From Haliotis asinina (Eukaryota; Mollusca; Gastropoda; Lepetellida; Haliotidae): DNA of 64,000 nucleotides. Of the stretch, positions 43,834 through 57,100 are shown in pieces. The notes beneath the pieces were generated by a model. It saw nothing but the letters and a program-made list of their open reading frames with translations. It ran no database searches and was not told the origin of the DNA. The stretch is from NCBI RefSeq assembly GCF_037392515.1, contig NC_090283.1, positions 40,160,706-40,224,705 of the forward strand, in the 5' to 3' direction. The position numbers and the translations under genes are program-made. Position 1 is the stretch's first letter; each line of letters starts with the position of its first letter.

Positions 43834-44000
43834 GGGCGGTAGGGTAGCCTAGTGGTTTGTTCGTTCGTCACACCGAAGACCCGGGTTCGATTCCCCATAT
43901 GGGTACAATGTGTGAGGCCCATTTTCTGGTGTCCACCGTGATATCGTTGGAATATTGCTAAAAGCGGCGTAAAACCAAAATCACTCACTCACTCACTCAC
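43834..44000 (+). mobile_element. tRNA-derived SINE with 10-bp target duplication
   Basis: The 5' part carries an A box TAGCCTAGTGG (43845-43855) and a B box GGTTCGATTCC (43884-43894), the pol III promoter of tRNA-derived SINEs. The 3' part is TTGGAATATTGCTAAAAGCG, GCGTAAAACC and (TCAC)n. TTATCAGAAG at 43824-43833 is repeated perfectly at 44001-44010. It sits in intron 3 of receptor copy A and is a young insertion. Confidence 0.95.
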
Positions 44001-44089
44001 TTATCAGAAGTGCATCTCGAGTTGCCATTGACATTTTGTTGTAACTATGAAATGTCTTAAATCTAATGCATACATGCAGACATGCAGAC

Positions 44090-44124
44090 ATACAGACACA
44101 CACACACATACAGACACACACACA

Positions 44125-44160
<36 letters not shown>

Positions 44161-44262
44161 TACATACATACATACATACATACATACATACATACATACA
44201 TACATACATACATACATACATACATACATACATACATACAGGCAAGCAAGCAGGCAGGCAGG
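44090..44262. repeat. (CA)n-(CATA)n microsatellite
   Basis: A CA-rich tract followed by a long (CATA)n run and GGCA/GGCAG units, in intron 3 of receptor copy A. Confidence 0.9.
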
Positions 44263-45865
44263 CAGACAGACACAGTGTGCGTGTGCATTTGTATGAAGCG
44301 CAGATGGTTCATGTAAAAAAGACCATTTGCCGCATACAGGCTGAAATTGTGTACAATGGGAGTTTAGAAAGGCACTACTACTTTTCTATGTATTCGATGT
44401 TTATACAAGTGTGCTTATGTTTTATTTTGCAGGATCGGGGAATGGCCAAATTCGTGCTTTTCGTCTTGAAATACGGACGCATGACTCCAGCGATAACAGC
44501 TCTAAACTCTTTTGCAGGATATTTGATTTTCCTGAGTCTCAGTTCAATCTAAGTGGTACAAAGGTAACGCGAATTTTTAGCGCCATATTTCATTTTCACA
44601 AATCGCTACTGCAAAACAATAAGTAGCGAAAATCATATGAAATGTGTCTGCTGAAATGAAATGTTTCAGTTGGTATTTGAAAAGAAGTAAGTCCAGTTCT
44701 CTGACGGGTGACACTGAACTCAGCCCAGAAATATATATTCTATGTAACATGGAAAAAACATGGATCTTTTAAGAAGATCTTGATCTTTTTCCCGAATTGT
44801 AGGTTCTGTTTGCAAATGAAAAATATAAACATCGCCGAGAAACAAATTCCTCTAAGCCATGTCTTGCAGCTGAAGTTCCAGAAGACACTGGTTGGGTTCC
44901 CGGGCGGTTCACACTTGCTGTATCACCTGGAACTGACATCTCTTCCACGTCACTCAACAGATGCCAAACTGGCCAAGTTCTTTACACTGCAGCCGGTTCA
45001 AAGTATGTAATAACGCTTGGCCATAAATTAAAACCATTACAGAGATGGTGACATGACACGATAATGTTTGTGAGCAGCCTACCCAAAGCCTTTGTAGAAC
45101 CGATATAGAACAGAAAAAGTAACTTTTGATTTATGGTAAAATGAATTAAAGAGTACACCATGTCATGGACGCATGATCTTGGAATATTTAGATATAAGAT
45201 GAGGGCTACTGTCGTTGACTACAACAGCACTGGGTTGTCCGCATTCATGAAGCTGGAATATTTCCAAGTTCAGCGTTTAACAACATACCACCACCAACCG
45301 GTATCTATACATCTTTCCTTCTACAGTTGAGTGCTTAACGGAACCCGTGCGTGCAAATAAGGCTAACGTTGTGCCGATGATCACATTTTTCTCGAGGTGC
45401 AACACCATCGAGTTGGGATGGATTATGAAAAAGATACAATCGTCAACTGATGTAACGTGCCTATACATGCATGCGACGTATCTCACTTCAGCTTTTCTTT
45501 TACACTACACGTTACTACACGTTAAACCTCACTGGGCGGATTTGAAATCCCCCCCAACTGGGTTCCCTCATATGTGATGGTGGATGACTTAAACACAAGG
45601 TGGCGCAAGCACTTATTTGTTTCAGAGGGAATAGTTATTCCTGCCAGGGACTGGATTCCGTTTATATCCTATGATGAAGTGAATTTCACTGCGCCTGCAA
45701 GTATCGAGGTCAGATTCAGCCTAGCAGATCCGACATATGGCTTCAGACAATACAGCGTGATGCTGGTGTCGAAGAATGACAGTCTCAATGCAGTGGAGAC
45801 GTGCATTATCTCGACTGATTCTAGTTACGTCTGTCAAGGCATGGTGAGCTGTTCGATATACTCTT

Positions 45866-45966
<101 letters not shown>

Positions 45967-46879
45967 TTTGATTGTTTGTTGTTTGATTTATTCTTGATAT
46001 TTCTCCCAGTGTTTTTTTACGTAACCATATGATACTCAGCGTTTTGATACCATTCTCGGGTGACATTAATTAAGTGCTTAAAGTGAGTAAAACTCTTTCT
46101 GAGTAAAATGGAAATACTACATGGAGGTTTTGCGTTTGTTGCAATGTGGATCGGATGACATTAACCCAGTGCATAAAATGACCGTCTTTCTGAAATACTG
46201 CATCGAGAAATACTGCATCGAGTAGATGTTTTGCTTTTGTTGCAATGCGGACTTCTTAACTGTTATATTGATGTTTCATCAGTATCTCATTTCAACTTTT
46301 CATTTAAGCCCCACATTCAGCTGACACAAATAGAAATCCACCCACATGGGTATCCTAGCTTGTATCGAGTACATGTTTTGCGTTTGTTGCAATGTTGACT
46401 TCTACACTATTATGATGACGTTTCTTTTCCAGAAAGTTGATCCTCCTTCAAAGGATGAGATCACAGTCTTGGCATCCTTCACTGGTATTGCAGCTGGACA
46501 ATACGTCATCCATGTACGTTTTGAGCAACTATACTGAGGGAAACAAATAAGGGAACGTATCAACATGCATTATATCAATTCTCATGTTTCTTCTCAAACA
46601 GCACTTTGCAGATGATCAACCATGACGATGAGGTGATGTTGCCTGATTTGTTTACCTCAGAATATATATTACATTACACACTGGAAAACCATCATTATGA
46701 AGTGACAAAAATTTCTTCGTAGCCACAATAAATCCCTCCCGAGAGCAGAGTCTAATGTACAGTATCACTATGCCATGATCATGTATTTATGTCACAGTGA
46801 AATTATCAAGTGATCGTGAAGAGGCGAGCGTATCCTGTCCCAGGGTTGGTAGGCGGCCTACATTAATGAGGGAATATAT

Positions 46880-47100
46880 AGCTGAGTAAGTTAAGCTTTA
46901 CGCCGCAACCCGCAACATTCCGGCTAAATGGCGCCGGTCTCTAAAGAATCCAGTGATCAACAGGAAGAACATCGATATGCGCAACTGGGAACATATGACG
47001 TGTCAACCAAGTCAGCGAGCCTGACCACCCGACAAGCATGGGTTTTATGACGAGCATGGGTTGCTGAAGGCCTGTTCTAACCCGGTCCATCATGGGGGAG
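46880..47100 (-). repeat. GGCGTAAAAC-tail repeat in receptor copy A intron 7
   Basis: GCTTTACGCCGCAACCCGCA, ATGGCGCCGGTCT, AATCCAGTGATCAACAG, TGTCAACCAAGTCAGCGAGC and GGGTTGCTGAAGGCCTGTTC occur in family order. Confidence 0.8.
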
Positions 47101-47174
47101 AAGATAGCTATAATGCATCCCATTTTTGTTTGTTTGTTACTTTCCGTTAAAACAGGCTGTCATTAATCTTGTAG

Positions 47175-47315
47175 TGATCGTGGTGATAGTGATGATGGCA
47201 ACGATGATGATGATAATGATGATGATGATGTTGATGATGATGTTGATGATGATCGTCGTCATCGTCGTTATCATCAACATTATCGTCGTCGCCGTCATCA
47301 TCATCATCATCATCA
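47175..47315. repeat. (GAT)n/(ATC)n microsatellite
   Basis: Imperfect GAT then ATC triplets just upstream of exon 8 of receptor copy A. Copy B has a GAT/GAC-rich tract (about 62590-62790) in the same intron. Confidence 0.85.
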
Positions 47316-47596
47316 TCAATAATATGCGTTATAATCTCATTATCCTTGGCAGATTCAGCCTGTGGACCCCTACAGACAGGATGACGTTAGATGCGTATGT
47401 TATTCCACCATTTTAAATGGAGTGAGGATATGCCAACCGTGTCTTGATACACGCTCCACGGTATTTACTGTAGGTGAGAGTGTAAACTTTGTCCATAATT
47501 CACACATCAAATTCAAATGAGACCTTTAAGTAATACGATAAGCAATAGTTTGAAATGCACGGTACATCAATATAACGACAGTGAATAGCATTTGCC

Positions 47597-47790
47597 AGGG
47601 GTTCAGTTGCCACACAGTATGTGACTTTAAGTAAGTAACTTGTCCTGACTAATTTTCCACTTGCCCTGATTTTTATGACATAACCACGATGACCTAATCA
47701 TGAAAGAATAAATCAACTTGGTATTTGATGCTAAGATTTGGTGGACTATTTATTGAGAAGTGATAAATAGCAAAAAAAGATAACTCAACT
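47597..47790 (-). mobile_element. Partial copy of the CAGGGGTT-type small element
   Basis: It starts CAGGGGTTCAG and shares ACTTGTCCTGACTAATTTTC, CCACTTGCCCTG and TGGACTATTTATTGAGAAGT with the complement of 57395-57724. Its other end is not clear. Confidence 0.6.
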
Positions 47791-47899
47791 TTATTATCAT
47801 TATGGAATTATCGTTTTACTAGATTACTTTCCTTAGTGTAATCCTTACTTTATGTATTATTTTGATCCCACAGAGATGAACGGTTTTCTCATATTTCAG

Positions 47900-47950
47900 T
47901 TACCAATTCAGTAAGGGAACCACGTTACTGGTAACTACAAACGCCCGTGT
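47900..47950 (+). pseudogene. Exon-9 remnant of receptor copy A
   Basis: After ATATTTCAG the sequence TTACCAATTCAG...ACGTTACTGGTAACTACAAA aligns with copy B exon 9 (63364-63426). In the copy B phase it reads VTNSVREPRYW and then a stop, whereas a shifted frame restores TLLVTT. The Thr-rich stalk is therefore broken in copy A. Confidence 0.5.
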
Positions 47951-48489
47951 TTGCTGCAGTCTCGTCCATGATCGGTACAGCCAATACTTTCTCTCCTGGT
48001 GTACCGTGTTCCAGTCTTGTAGTTTGTTTAGTACTCATTTTTTAAAAATGAATCATATTGTAATTCCGTACCATTCACGTATGCTCTGTCTAAATTTAGG
48101 AATCTGGAATCTTAAAGGAAAAAGCTCCTTGTCTAGATGTAATGAAATGTTTTTTATTTCGTTTGTCCCAGTTTCCAATTGCAATGCTCTGGCGAAAAAG
48201 ACCCAAATGCAAAGATCGACACATTTCATGCTATTTCAGCTCTGGATTGTGTTTACACTGCGTAGTTGATTCCTATTGGAAGAGTATTATCCAAAACTCT
48301 GCTCATGTATTTATGACAGATCAGGAAAAATCTAACTTAGGGTCGGTGTTGAGCAGATAACACTGACATGGTGGATTCATCGCATTTAACACAACAATTA
48401 TGTCTGTCGCGGCTGAGATAAAGCAGTGTGCATGTGTGAATTCTTTTGAGTGCAGTAAGACAGATGGGATAACATGATGCTTCGTCACA
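47951..48489. other. No gene seen downstream of receptor copy A
   Basis: No transmembrane or SEFIR-type exon is recognisable here or elsewhere before copy B starts at 54195. Confidence 0.45.
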
Positions 48490-48735
48490 TTACGGTTATA
48501 CATTGAATATCAGCAAATTTAGTTCACAGCGTCCGAGAACTCAGTTACACACTGATTATCGACAAATGGTAAATTTTATTCACAGCGTACGGGATCTCAT
48601 TTATACTTTAATTATCAACAAATGGAAACTCTAACTCGCAGCGTACGATATCTCAGTAAACATTAAATATCAGCAAACGGGAAATATGATTCACTGCGTA
48701 CGGGATCTCCGTAATACATTAATTATCAACAAATT
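48490..48735 (+). repeat. 56-bp tandem repeat, 4 copies
   Basis: Units with ATATCAGCAAA and TTCACAGCGTACGGGATCTC recur at a period of 55-56 bp (marker positions 48525, 48581, 48637, 48692). Confidence 0.85.
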
Positions 48736-48880
48736 GTATGCTGTGGCGAAAAAAGAAACGCAAGCGTTCATGTTAATGTCCTCTATTTAAAACTTGACCC
48801 AAAAAAATTAAAAAAACAAGGAGAAAGCAAAACACAAAAACAAAAAGAATTGCGTTTCTTCTGCTCTTCAGTATATAATT
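48736..48880. mobile_element. Small non-autonomous element with AAAGAAACGCAA ends
   Basis: GGCGAAAAAAGAAACGCAAG on the left and TTGCGTTTCTTCTGCTC on the right are inverted around an AT-rich core of about 110 bp. A related pair of ends is at 63137-63245 in receptor copy B. The superfamily is unknown. Confidence 0.55.
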
Positions 48881-48897
48881 GTACCGTGGGAAAGAAT

Positions 48898-49060
48898 GAA
48901 TGAGTTTTACGCAACACTCAGCAAAATATTAATGACAGCCATATCGCGGTGGTCACTAAATAATCGATTCCGGGCAAGACTATCCAGTGACAAGATAGAC
49001 ATCGATCGACATAATTGGGATATGATGACGTGCCAACCAAGTCAGCCTTGACAGTCTCTG
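48898..49060 (-). repeat. GGCGTAAAAC-tail repeat, diverged
   Basis: TTTTACGCAACACTCAGCAA, CACTAAATAATCGATTC, GACTATCCAGTGA and GACGTGCCAACCAAGTCAGC follow the family order with many changes. Confidence 0.7.
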
Positions 49061-49169
49061 CGTTGAGCCCAAGGAGCCATCTCTTACACCACGTCGTATA
49101 AATTTAAAATTTGTCTTTACAATACATTACTAAATTATATTCTAATGAATCTAACCCTGCCTATAACTG

Positions 49170-50766
49170 TGTGTTCAACCAAAAGAATTAAGCCATTTGT
49201 TTCTTCTGTCGGCATTGAGCTGGGAAGTATATCGCCATCCCGTCTTCCTACTTCGCCTCCTTGACAGTTGGTTAGGCCACAAGTTGACCTAACATTAACA
49301 TCATTTTTAAAAAAACAGATACCAGTGACTTACAATATAAACAAGAATATAATTAATGAAAAGCTAAATATAGCAATTGCAAACCCTTATTTACAGATGG
49401 TTCCAAGGACGGTGGTGCAGTAGCTTGTGCCACTGTCATTGGATCCGGAACAATATCTTCTAGATTACCGAATAACAGCTCTATTTTCACAGGGGAAGCT
49501 AACGCCATATTAACGGCCATTAAATGTATTCAAAGACACCCTAAACATAAAACGTATATAATCTTTTCAGACTCTCTTTCTTGCCTTCAGGTTATTAAAA
49601 TATTCAGTATATTAAACATATTTCAAAAATATTAAACATCCACTTGTAATAGAAATTATTGAACTGTATAATGATCTTGCTACTGGCCAATGCGGCATCG
49701 TCTTTTGTTCGTTACCCGGCCACGTAGGCATTTCTGGTAATATGATGGCCGATCTTACTGCCAAGGCAGCACACAAAAAATCTGTGACTCCACTTCTTAA
49801 TCCATACTCTGATTACAAAGCTACCATTAGAACTTACATCCGTGATCTGATACCCAAGTAGGTATAAATAAATTACATGAGATAAAACCGTATATTGGTT
49901 ACACCTACTTGGGTTGTCAGTCCAGATGTGAAGAGGTTATTTTACGACGATGTCGTATTGGCCACCCAAGATATACACATAAATATTTGCTTAAAGGTGA
50001 GGATCCTCCGTTTTGTATCCCTAGCGATGAAAGAATCACAGTCAAGCACATTCTGCTTGACTGTGTTGAGTATACCATCACAAGGGATCAGTATTTTAAT
50101 TCACGAACTATGAACTTTTTAGTAGTATTAGTCCTCGTTTAATTATTTCATTTTTAAAGGAATTAGATTTGTTAAATGAGTTGTAAATAGATAAATATTT
50201 TATAACTGGAAGATTAAATTAGTAACTCAAATCGTTAGTGGCTGTACCCTCAAAGGGAGTTGAAGTACTGTAAAATAATTGTCCTCCTGAGAGGGTACTT
50301 AAGTCCCAACACATTTGAAGTAAATTTAAATTTTCCAGGTTTTTAATCGTAGAATTAGTGTTCTTTTACTGAATGGCTAGATTTGTCTAAATTGCTGACA
50401 GCTGAAGGGGTGATGTAAACCCAGCTAGGGTCCATGCAGGAAGCAAATGTACTGTATGTCCCCATGGTCCTTAGTATGGTGATCTACCTTCTGTTGCTGG
50501 CAACCTATAGCTCATTTTTATATTGTATTGTCCTGTGTAGGTACATTTTTTAGGTCTAATCACTAGTTTTACATTCTACTCTGTGATGTTCTAGTGTTTG
50601 TACTGTCCTTCGTTGACAAGGTTTTACAATGTATGTGCTATTAATTCATTTGTATTTTTATAGTGTTTATAATGTGTGCATGTTTCATTTCAGTATCAAA
50701 ATGTTCTCGTCACGATGTGGCTGCGATATTGCCGATGTGACGTTAATTATTAAATCACTCACTCGG
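49170..50766 (+). mobile_element. LINE 3' portion (RNase H, C-terminus, 3' UTR)
   Basis: A 5'-truncated I/Nimb-like LINE: RNase H domain, a degraded C-terminal cysteine/histidine region (FCIPSDERITVKHILLDCVE), then a 3' UTR ending GCGATATTGCCGATGTGACG and AAATCACTCACTC. The same 3' UTR occurs at 63600-63955. Confidence 0.8.
49385..49865 (+). pseudogene. LINE RNase H domain
   Basis: Frames read LFTDGSKDGGAVACATVIG, FTGEANAILTAIKCIQRHPK, YIIFSDSLSCLQVI and GHVGISGNMMADLTAKAA, showing the D-E-D-D catalytic acids of RNase HI. A frameshift near 49620 separates the third and fourth blocks. The domain occurs in I-superfamily LINEs and removes RNA from the cDNA hybrid. Confidence 0.8.
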
Positions 50767-51280
50767 TTGTATGTATATCTGTATTTGTGAGTATTAAGAT
50801 TGCTTATCACTAGTATGATACTATTTGAAAAAAGAATTGTATTCACGTTTTTGCATTGTCATCTCGAATAAAACACACTAAGCTGAAAGACTTGTTCAAC
50901 TTCGACGGACACGTACTTTTACAATTATACAGCACACAGTGTTGATAATACACTTGAAAAGGTTATGGTTGTATCAGTACGGATATTACTGTAACGCTGC
51001 TTTTAAAGAGAAATGATAAACTTGTCTTTCATTGTATATATTTGTTGCCTGACTATAAAAGAAGTATGTGATGTAGGTTTACATATCAATTCAAATAACA
51101 ACAATAACACACAAAGGATTGACAGTGGTAGTGCAAGTATAAAAGCAAGATACTAGAGGCAGGTATTAGTAATCAATCGTACGACCTTGAACATGTGCAG
51201 GGCGTTGTGGTGAATGATGATTAATTTTCAAAATTCTATGGGATAGGCCCATATACAGCCTTAGAAAATTCCAACCAACA
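50767..51280. other. No gene seen
   Basis: AT-rich DNA between two LINE remnants, without recognisable features. Confidence 0.35.
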
Positions 51281-51545
51281 AACCCCATCTTGTGATTTTC
51301 GATAAAGCCAATGAATTCATTCATATCCGTGAATATTTTGACAGCAACATGATTCGCAAGTTTCCGGAAAAGCATGCTCTATATGCGGACCTCGCTATCG
51401 AAATGTCTCGCTTGCATCCCGAGTACACTAGTAATGTCGTCAGCTTCAACATTGTTCTCGGTGCCTTGGTTTGGTACCTGCTAATCTCTTGGCGCAAATC
51501 CGGAGAGTGCCTGGGTTCTTCACAGGCTACACAACCCTACTGACA
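51280..51545 (+). pseudogene. Retroelement ORF2 C-terminal fragment
   Basis: The frame reads FDKANEFIHIREYFDSNMI, HALYADLAIEMSRLHPEY and VVSFNIVLGALVWYL. The pattern KYxxLAxExxR...VxPIVxGALG is common at the C-terminus of RTE-like ORF2 proteins, so a retroelement origin is likely. A 44-bp direct duplication follows at 51594-51681. Confidence 0.4.
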
Positions 51546-52084
51546 CTAAGCAGAAGGCCGCAGTGTTTGGGAGTCTACAAATACACCTCAAGGTTGTTGG
51601 TGGGTTCAACTAGGTAGGGCTTGCTGGGAGAGGAAAGTTGTTGGTGGGTTCAACTAGGTAGGGTTTGCTGGGAGAAGTCCATTAGCTCTTGGCTGCGTAT
51701 AGAGGGAGCAACAGTCTTGAGTTCATGATGAACCTTACAAGTCTGACTGTGCCAGGATCACCCGAATCCTCTCTACTGCATTTCCATCTCAATCTATGAA
51801 ATAAAAATAATTATTCAGAACATTTATAACACGCCTTTACATGTTTTTTTTCTGCTCAAAGGATGCTCTAATCTAATTATTATTATCCCGAATAAGCCGA
51901 ATTCCCAGTGAGGCGCTACAAAGTTAATAGTTACATGACATATCCTACCTGGTACCCATTAAATATCAAAGTTCAAGCATCCGAAGTGTGTCGGTATTTT
52001 CCGACACATTGATTCTACCATTCCCTAAGGCGTGAATGAATTTGTGAAAATGGCATATGGTGGAATTCATGATAGACCATCCAG

Positions 52085-52205
52085 CAATATATCAACCTTG
52101 GTGTCAACCATGTTAGCGAGCCTGATCACCCGATCCGGTTAGTTGCCTCTTACGACAAGCATAGTCGCCTTTTATGGCAAACGTTTGTTGCTGAAGGCAT
52201 GTTCT
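52085..52205 (-). repeat. GGCGTAAAAC-tail repeat, 5' half only
   Basis: GTGTCAACCATGTTAGCGAG, TTAGTTGCCTCTTACGACAA, GCATAGTCGCCTTTTATGGC and TGTTGCTGAAGGCATGTTCT are present. The tail half is missing. Confidence 0.75.
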
Positions 52206-53090
52206 AGCCCTGACCTCCACGGAGGAGCAGATAGCTACAACAAGTCGCTTTTTTGTTTGCCTTTGTTTTGATTCGTTAATAGAATTAGAAAACGAAAGTC
52301 ATGAGTTTAGTGATGTCTACAGAAAACGAACAAAGCCGTTTTTACAGTTTTGACGTTTGGCCGTTATATTTTTTCCCCAAGGAAAGAAATCCGAATACTT
52401 CTAAAGTCACACAACAATCCTATCAGTTCACATCAGTTCCTCCTTCGGCGCAGTACAATTGTACAATTCCATGTGACCACTGAAACACGGAAACTTTGCA
52501 CTCAATACACCGATCAATATATTCTGTTCGAAATCTTCTGTACAGACGCGTCACAGTTTCGTATCTTGACTTGAATGCTCTGTATGTTCGCGCACAAGGA
52601 GGTGAACACTCCTCCTTGACACAGTTTGACATGTGGACATTAAGTGTGTTCCTTGTTCGACGTGATTAATGGACAGAGATACAAGTTGTGTTTGATGGGC
52701 AATGTTTGTGACGTCCTGGTCCCATACGCCAGTTTTACCTGGTCTGCATTTTGAATATCTCAAGTTGAATGAAGCGTGGGTCTTGTGTTCTGTTACTGTG
52801 GGAAAACCCAGCCGTGGGAGATATTTCGGCTGACACTTAAACTTGCACGTACGCAACCGTAATGGATACGTGTTTGAATATGCGCATACAAGTTTGGTCT
52901 GAAAGCACACAGAATGCTATTTGGTTCCGTTGTTGTTTGTGCTTTGCCATATCGTCATTAGTAACAGAATTTGTCCCATAGTGTAGGTTAGATAATGTTT
53001 CATTGCATATGGGCATGGCTAATACAGAAAAGCCCTCATTAGTCATTAGTCAACCTAAATTGACACATGCTTCTCCATAAAAATCATCAT
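52206..53090. other. No gene seen
   Basis: Open frames on both strands overlap one another and show no domain. I support no gene here. Confidence 0.35.
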
Positions 53091-53094
53091 CAGT

Positions 53095-53365
53095 ACAGTA
53101 CAAGGCCACACTTGCCATACCCAAACAGAAGCCCTGTCACACGTGATGTGTACAGTACAAGACAACACTGGTCATCGCAAAATAGATGGCCTGTCTCACG
53201 TGACGTATACAGTGCAAGGCCGACTGGCCATACCTAAACAGAAACCCTGTCATTCGTGACGGATACAGTGCAAGGCAACACTGGTCATACCAAAACAGAC
53301 ACCCTCTCAAATGTGACGTATACAGTAGAGGGCAACATTGGTCATACCATGACAGATGTATAGCC
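53095..53365 (+). repeat. 57-bp tandem repeat, 5 copies
   Basis: Units start ACAGTACAAGGC at 53095, 53152, 53209, 53264 and 53322 and include AACACTGGTCATACC and CCTGTCACACGTGA. They are diverged, so the array is old. Confidence 0.8.
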
Positions 53366-54194
53366 ACAACAGGCAAACTTTAACAGAAGCATCACGTATC
53401 TCTATTCCTCTGAATTATTACTCTATATCCTCTATATTACTCTGAAACGATACAACAAATGACATGTTGAGTCATGACAAATATATGATTTTTTAATTTT
53501 AAATACATTTGACATTATTGAACGTCTTAAGGTGAGGTATAACGTACATAGCTGTGATAATCACGTCAAGAATATGATTAAGTGATCTGTGATAGAAGGT
53601 GGTAAAACTGTAAGGACATATCACTGAAACCACTACAACACGATTATAAATACATTCCGAGCTGTGATCTTAAAACGACACAAAAGTAGGCTACTGTGAT
53701 CTGTCGCGACATATTATGAAACCGTAAACCTGACAACCTGGTGTTAAGCTTGGGAAGATATTCGATAGTAGTACGAAGGCCAATAGCGATTGAACTGTGT
53801 CCCGGGTGCGTGATTGAATAAGTATTGTGGTCTCCGTTATGTACTAACACAAACAACAAAACACAAAGAGGGGATATTCTGCTCTCTCGCTGGGTAGTCA
53901 GTTTAAACTGTATTTGCGCATCACCTCAATTTATGGAGGGGATTCATCAATACCCCTTTGGATTACTGTGACAGGGAAGAGAGTTTGAAGACGGTTGACT
54001 GCACATGTGCACTAGGAACAGTTAGGAAGGCAAACGGAACAAGGAGTCACCTATTCAAAGACCGACAACAGTATAGCGGTAACATAACAACCCCGCCTCA
54101 CCCCAGTGATCAAACTGAATATGCATTTGTCTGAATCGGGGTTCAGATACTCTTCCTCTTATCTCACTCCTTCCGTTACTTGGCTTACACAACC
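53366..54194. other. Upstream region of receptor copy B
   Basis: No gene is seen. The last part before 54195 should contain the promoter and 5' UTR of copy B. Confidence 0.4.
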
Positions 54195-57100
54195 ATGATT
54201 GTTCCTTGGATATGTGTTGTGGTTTTCATGATTCCTAATACGTTCACATTTAATGAAATTTCTGTGAATGGTAATTGTTCAAGGACGCGACCCCCAGAGC
54301 AGTTTGTGGTGTGGGGAAAACCGGTAAGTTAAACTTTGTTTTATATCGTTGGTATAAAATACCAGACATGGTGTATAAGAGGTAGAAATTCGAGGAGTAG
54401 AACAAATCATTGTGCAGCATACTGCATACATTGGAATTACTTGAGATAAAACTTTCAGATCCAAGTAAGCTGTCAAATTAAACTATGTTTTGAGAATTAG
54501 GAAAGTCGCAAAAATATCTTGACGCTAACATTTCCTGATTGACAGTATTGATTCTCGTATGATAGAAGCAGTAGAGTAATCAAGTCTGGAACATGTTATG
54601 GACTTGCCCATGTCCAATGGTAAGTTTACGCCTGACCAGTTGAGTTGGTTCTCATACAAGCTCAGAATGGAGGTTTGAAGATTTATTTAAGAGCGTAAAC
54701 CAGACGTTTTTGTGTAACTTATCAAAGTTACTGGTTGAGAGCTGTATTTTGGTATACAATATATGTGTCAAACTGTATGAAAAGTACATATCATAGAAGT
54801 TCTATAATGTAAATCCATCTCAATATATTTGTAACAGGTCACAGATAGACAGGCTAACAGGCAGGCGGACAGACACGTTCTCTCTTTCACGCTCTCTCAC
54901 ACTCTCTCACACGCACATGCATGCATACACGAATGCATCCATCCATCCATCCATCCATCCATCCATACATACATACATACATACATACATACATACATAC
55001 ATACATACATACATACATACATACATACACTACACTACACCAATGTAACTGCATGCATGTCTTTCTACCAATAGTGTATGTTAATCTATTACATCATTGA
55101 CGAACAGGCATTTTATATCAATTAATTGCAGGGACTGGCTTTGGACTGTACTCTGTGGGGAACAAACCGTAAGTCTAGCACACTGTATTCCGAGGATATA
55201 AATATGCCGTGTCTCAGTATAAATTATGCTCCAGATTTACTTCTGATTATACCATAAGAGCGAATAATGCATCATTTTCATTAACTGTATTCACATTTCA
55301 ACAATGTATCTAGGTCCACCAGAAAACAACAGTACACTTCAGGTATATACATTACTGAGCGAGTGAGTGAGTTTAGTTTTACACTGCAGTCAGCAATATT
55401 CCAGTTATGTGACAGCGGTCTGCAAATAATCGAGTATGGACCAGACAATCCAGTGATCAACATCATGAGCATCGAAATTGGGAACCGATGTCAACCAGTA
55501 AGCGTGCCTGACCACCCAATCCCGTTACTGGCCTCTTACGAGAAGCATAGTCGCCTTTTATGGCAAGCGTGGGTTGCCTAAGACCTATTCTACCCCGGAC
55601 CTTCACGGGTCGCGAATACATTAATACATCGATGGGTTGTTTGTAGGTGAATATATCAATATATCAATAACATGTTCTGTTTTGAAATATAAAGCAAGTC
55701 ACAACAACATACTTTCAAACCCCATATGAAAATTAACCTATTTCAGAACTGGCTCTTCAGTAGCACATGCCTGTAAAACGCGACTAACGTCATGCTCACT
55801 GACTTGGTTGACACATGCCATGCTGCTGATCACTGGATTGTCCGGTTTACATTTGATTATTTACAGACCTGTCACATATTGGAATATTGTGGTGTATAAA
55901 TAAACTCCCTCAATCAGAACTCGATGAAAAGTTATTATAATCATGCTGTGCCATGCCATGAAGAGCAAAACCAACTTCAATATTATATGACACGTACATC
56001 CAGGCAGTTACAGCATGATGACTGGACACCATCAGTTGACCAACTCTAATCTGACAACCAATGGAAATAACAAAACCTGCCATATAAACCTCCTCTGGCC
56101 CCTGTTACCAACTCACACTAGCGAATTGTTTAATTTCTTATACACTTAACTTTGTCCCACAGTATCAACTAATTACATCACATGGTGGACTAGGGGTAAT
56201 CAACAACGAGTTTGCTGGCCAGTTTTTTAAATATCGGCACGGTTATGCTCTGTGTGATTCAGTTGTGATGTTTAAGCAGCTTTGTGGCTAAATATTGTCT
56301 GGAAAGTCTCTGAATGCCACCCACTTACTGTACCGACAGTGACTTTCAACCACGACATAAAACAACATTAAGCTAGTTGCTGTGTTCACATAGGCTGCAC
56401 GAGCAGTCTTCCGCAACATCTCCAGGGTGACCCAGCCGATCCTCCATCGTCCTTGTCTGTGAGCGGCATGCTCATTCCTGATCCCAACGACAACAGCAGT
56501 CCTCAGATCACCATCGAATGGGACTGGGAAGGTATGGTGGTTACTTGTCATAAACACAACTGATATTAAATCGCTAGGTTTCAAGTATTTTATCCTGAAT
56601 GCTAGAACATCCACTGTGTCTATCGTTAGACACAGTGTGTCCTTGTCTTCCTCCCTCTCCCTGTCTCTCTGCGTTTGTTTCTGTCTCTGCTTGTCTCTCT
56701 TTCCCTTTGTTTCTGTCTGTCTCTCTCTCTCTCTCTCTCCCTCTCTCTCTATCTCTCTCTGTCTCTCCCTTTACGTCACTAAGACACTGGATTTCACTTG
56801 ACTGCTTGCTTTCTTTTCAGATGCTGGAACTGGCCATCTTGAAGGGTTTCTTCTACATATTCACACACATAATCTCCTGATCAACACTTTACCTACAATC
56901 TGCAGGATATTTGATTTATCGGGTTCTGCTTTCAATGCAACAGGCACCAAGGTAAGTGGCCATTTCTCTCCAGTGTATCTATGAAATACATTATTTCTCT
57001 AGTCATCCTGGGGAGATTATTAGTAGTAGTACCAGACAAACCCCTGCAGCTTTATCTGATCACCTGGATGTATTATGAGATGTCAAATATTTCTATGTGT

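Noticed and set aside
43834-43905. A functional tRNA gene
   Set aside because: The A and B boxes are present, but the sequence has no convincing tRNA cloverleaf and continues into a SINE body with a target duplication.
44803-45025. Alternative reading VLFANEKYKHRRETNSS... for receptor copy A exon 5
   Set aside because: The corresponding frame has a stop in copy B. The frame giving LKFQKTLVGFPGGSHLLYHL is open in both copies and has matching acceptor and donor positions.
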